Assembly: GCA_964478455.1 (NCBI GenBank) | Contig: CAYZJD010000088.1 | Coordinates: 1 to 13,796, forward strand | Direction: 5' to 3' | DNA length: 13,796 nucleotides | Origin: CAYZJD01 sp964478455 | GTDB lineage: Bacteria; Acidobacteriota; Terriglobia; Bryobacterales; Bryobacteraceae | Shown here: positions 13,610 to 13,796 of the stretch, piece after piece | Layout of the letters: each line of letters begins with the position of its first letter | How positions within the stretch are numbered: position 1 is the first letter of the stretch | Translations under genes and position numbers: made by a program | Notes under the pieces: model-generated | The model's input: only the letters and a program-made list of their open reading frames with translations | Database searches by the model: none | Told to the model about the DNA's origin: nothing

Positions 13610-13796
13610 ATGCGCCGACTCAGGGCCTTCTGGAACCGCACCTTCGATGTCCGGGATGGGGAGCGCCTTCGGACGCTGTTCGTTGCGCTCTACCTTTTCT
13701 TCATCCTGTTTGCGTACTACGTCCAGCGGCCGGTGGCGGAAGCGCTCTTCCTGAACCGGTTCAAGACCGAGAATCTGCCGGATCTCTATATTCTGA
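13610..13796 (+). CDS. Npt1/Npt2-like nucleotide translocase, N-terminal part
   Basis: The last 62 codons of the window open a new frame, cut by the window end. It begins MRRLRAFWNRTFDVRDGE, then a hydrophobic helix (about residues 22-36, LRTLFVALYLFFILFAYYV), then QRPVAEALFLNRF and LPDLYIL. The pattern of a basic and aromatic start, an FDVRxGE motif, a helix with YLF and a (K/R)PV..ALFL motif matches, from memory, the start of ADP/ATP translocase-like major facilitator proteins (TlcC/Npt family). These occur in intracellular bacteria and also in free-living Acidobacteriota. In the obligate intracellular bacteria they exchange nucleotides; in free-living ones the substrate is unclear. No clear ribosome site precedes ATG 13610 (CTACACCCC). 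Identification rests on a short stretch. Confidence 0.6.
   Translation, partial: MRRLRAFWNRTFDVRDGERLRTLFVALYLFFILFAYYVQRPVAEALFLNRFKTENLPDLYIL

Overview
The window is high-GC bacterial DNA, mostly with plus-strand genes. Several features together suggest an Acidobacteriota genome of the Solibacter/Bryobacter type: a PEP-CTERM exported protein, a sugar transferase of the PEP-CTERM-associated kind, a Gfo/Idh/MocA oxidoreductase with a twin-arginine start, and the beginning of an Npt1/Npt2-like nucleotide translocase. This assignment rests on gene content only; no rRNA or other marker gene is present.

Layout. Bases 1-144 look like the 3' end of a structured RNA (possibly 6S RNA) closed by a clear intrinsic terminator. 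An enolase-superfamily sugar-acid dehydratase/racemase follows (297-1538). It converges on a minus-strand PEP-CTERM protein gene (1611-2351), with a hairpin between them. Upstream of the PEP-CTERM gene are a plausible promoter and a nested dyad built from TAGTAC/GTACTA units, which looks like an activator site. A plus-strand run then starts at 2792: an acyl carrier protein, a NodE-like beta-ketoacyl-ACP synthase, a NodB-domain (CE4) polysaccharide deacetylase, an MFS transporter and a Gfo/Idh/MocA oxidoreductase (to 7542). The last three overlap end to end. The first two form a dedicated acyl-chain pair. The last three look like carbohydrate modification, uptake and oxidation.

A 59-base imperfect palindrome (7564-7622) separates that run from a polyprenyl-phosphate sugar transferase that starts exopolysaccharide synthesis (7635-9026). 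Next comes a two-gene operon: an oversized acyl-CoA dehydrogenase (9220-11412) overlapping by ATGA an ETF-ubiquinone oxidoreductase-like protein (11409-13265). The second protein has eight C-terminal cysteines instead of the usual four. It could pass electrons from acyl-CoA oxidation to quinone. A REPIN-like pair of inverted repeats (13277-13374) and a gene-poor stretch follow, and the window ends inside a translocase-like membrane protein gene.

The most interesting items are the ACP/NodE-like/NodB-like neighbourhood outside any nodulation context, the eight-cysteine ETF-QO variant beside the extended acyl-CoA dehydrogenase, the nested operator-like dyad before the PEP-CTERM gene, and the two different palindromic repeat elements. 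No CRISPR array, tRNA, rRNA, transposase or phage gene was seen.
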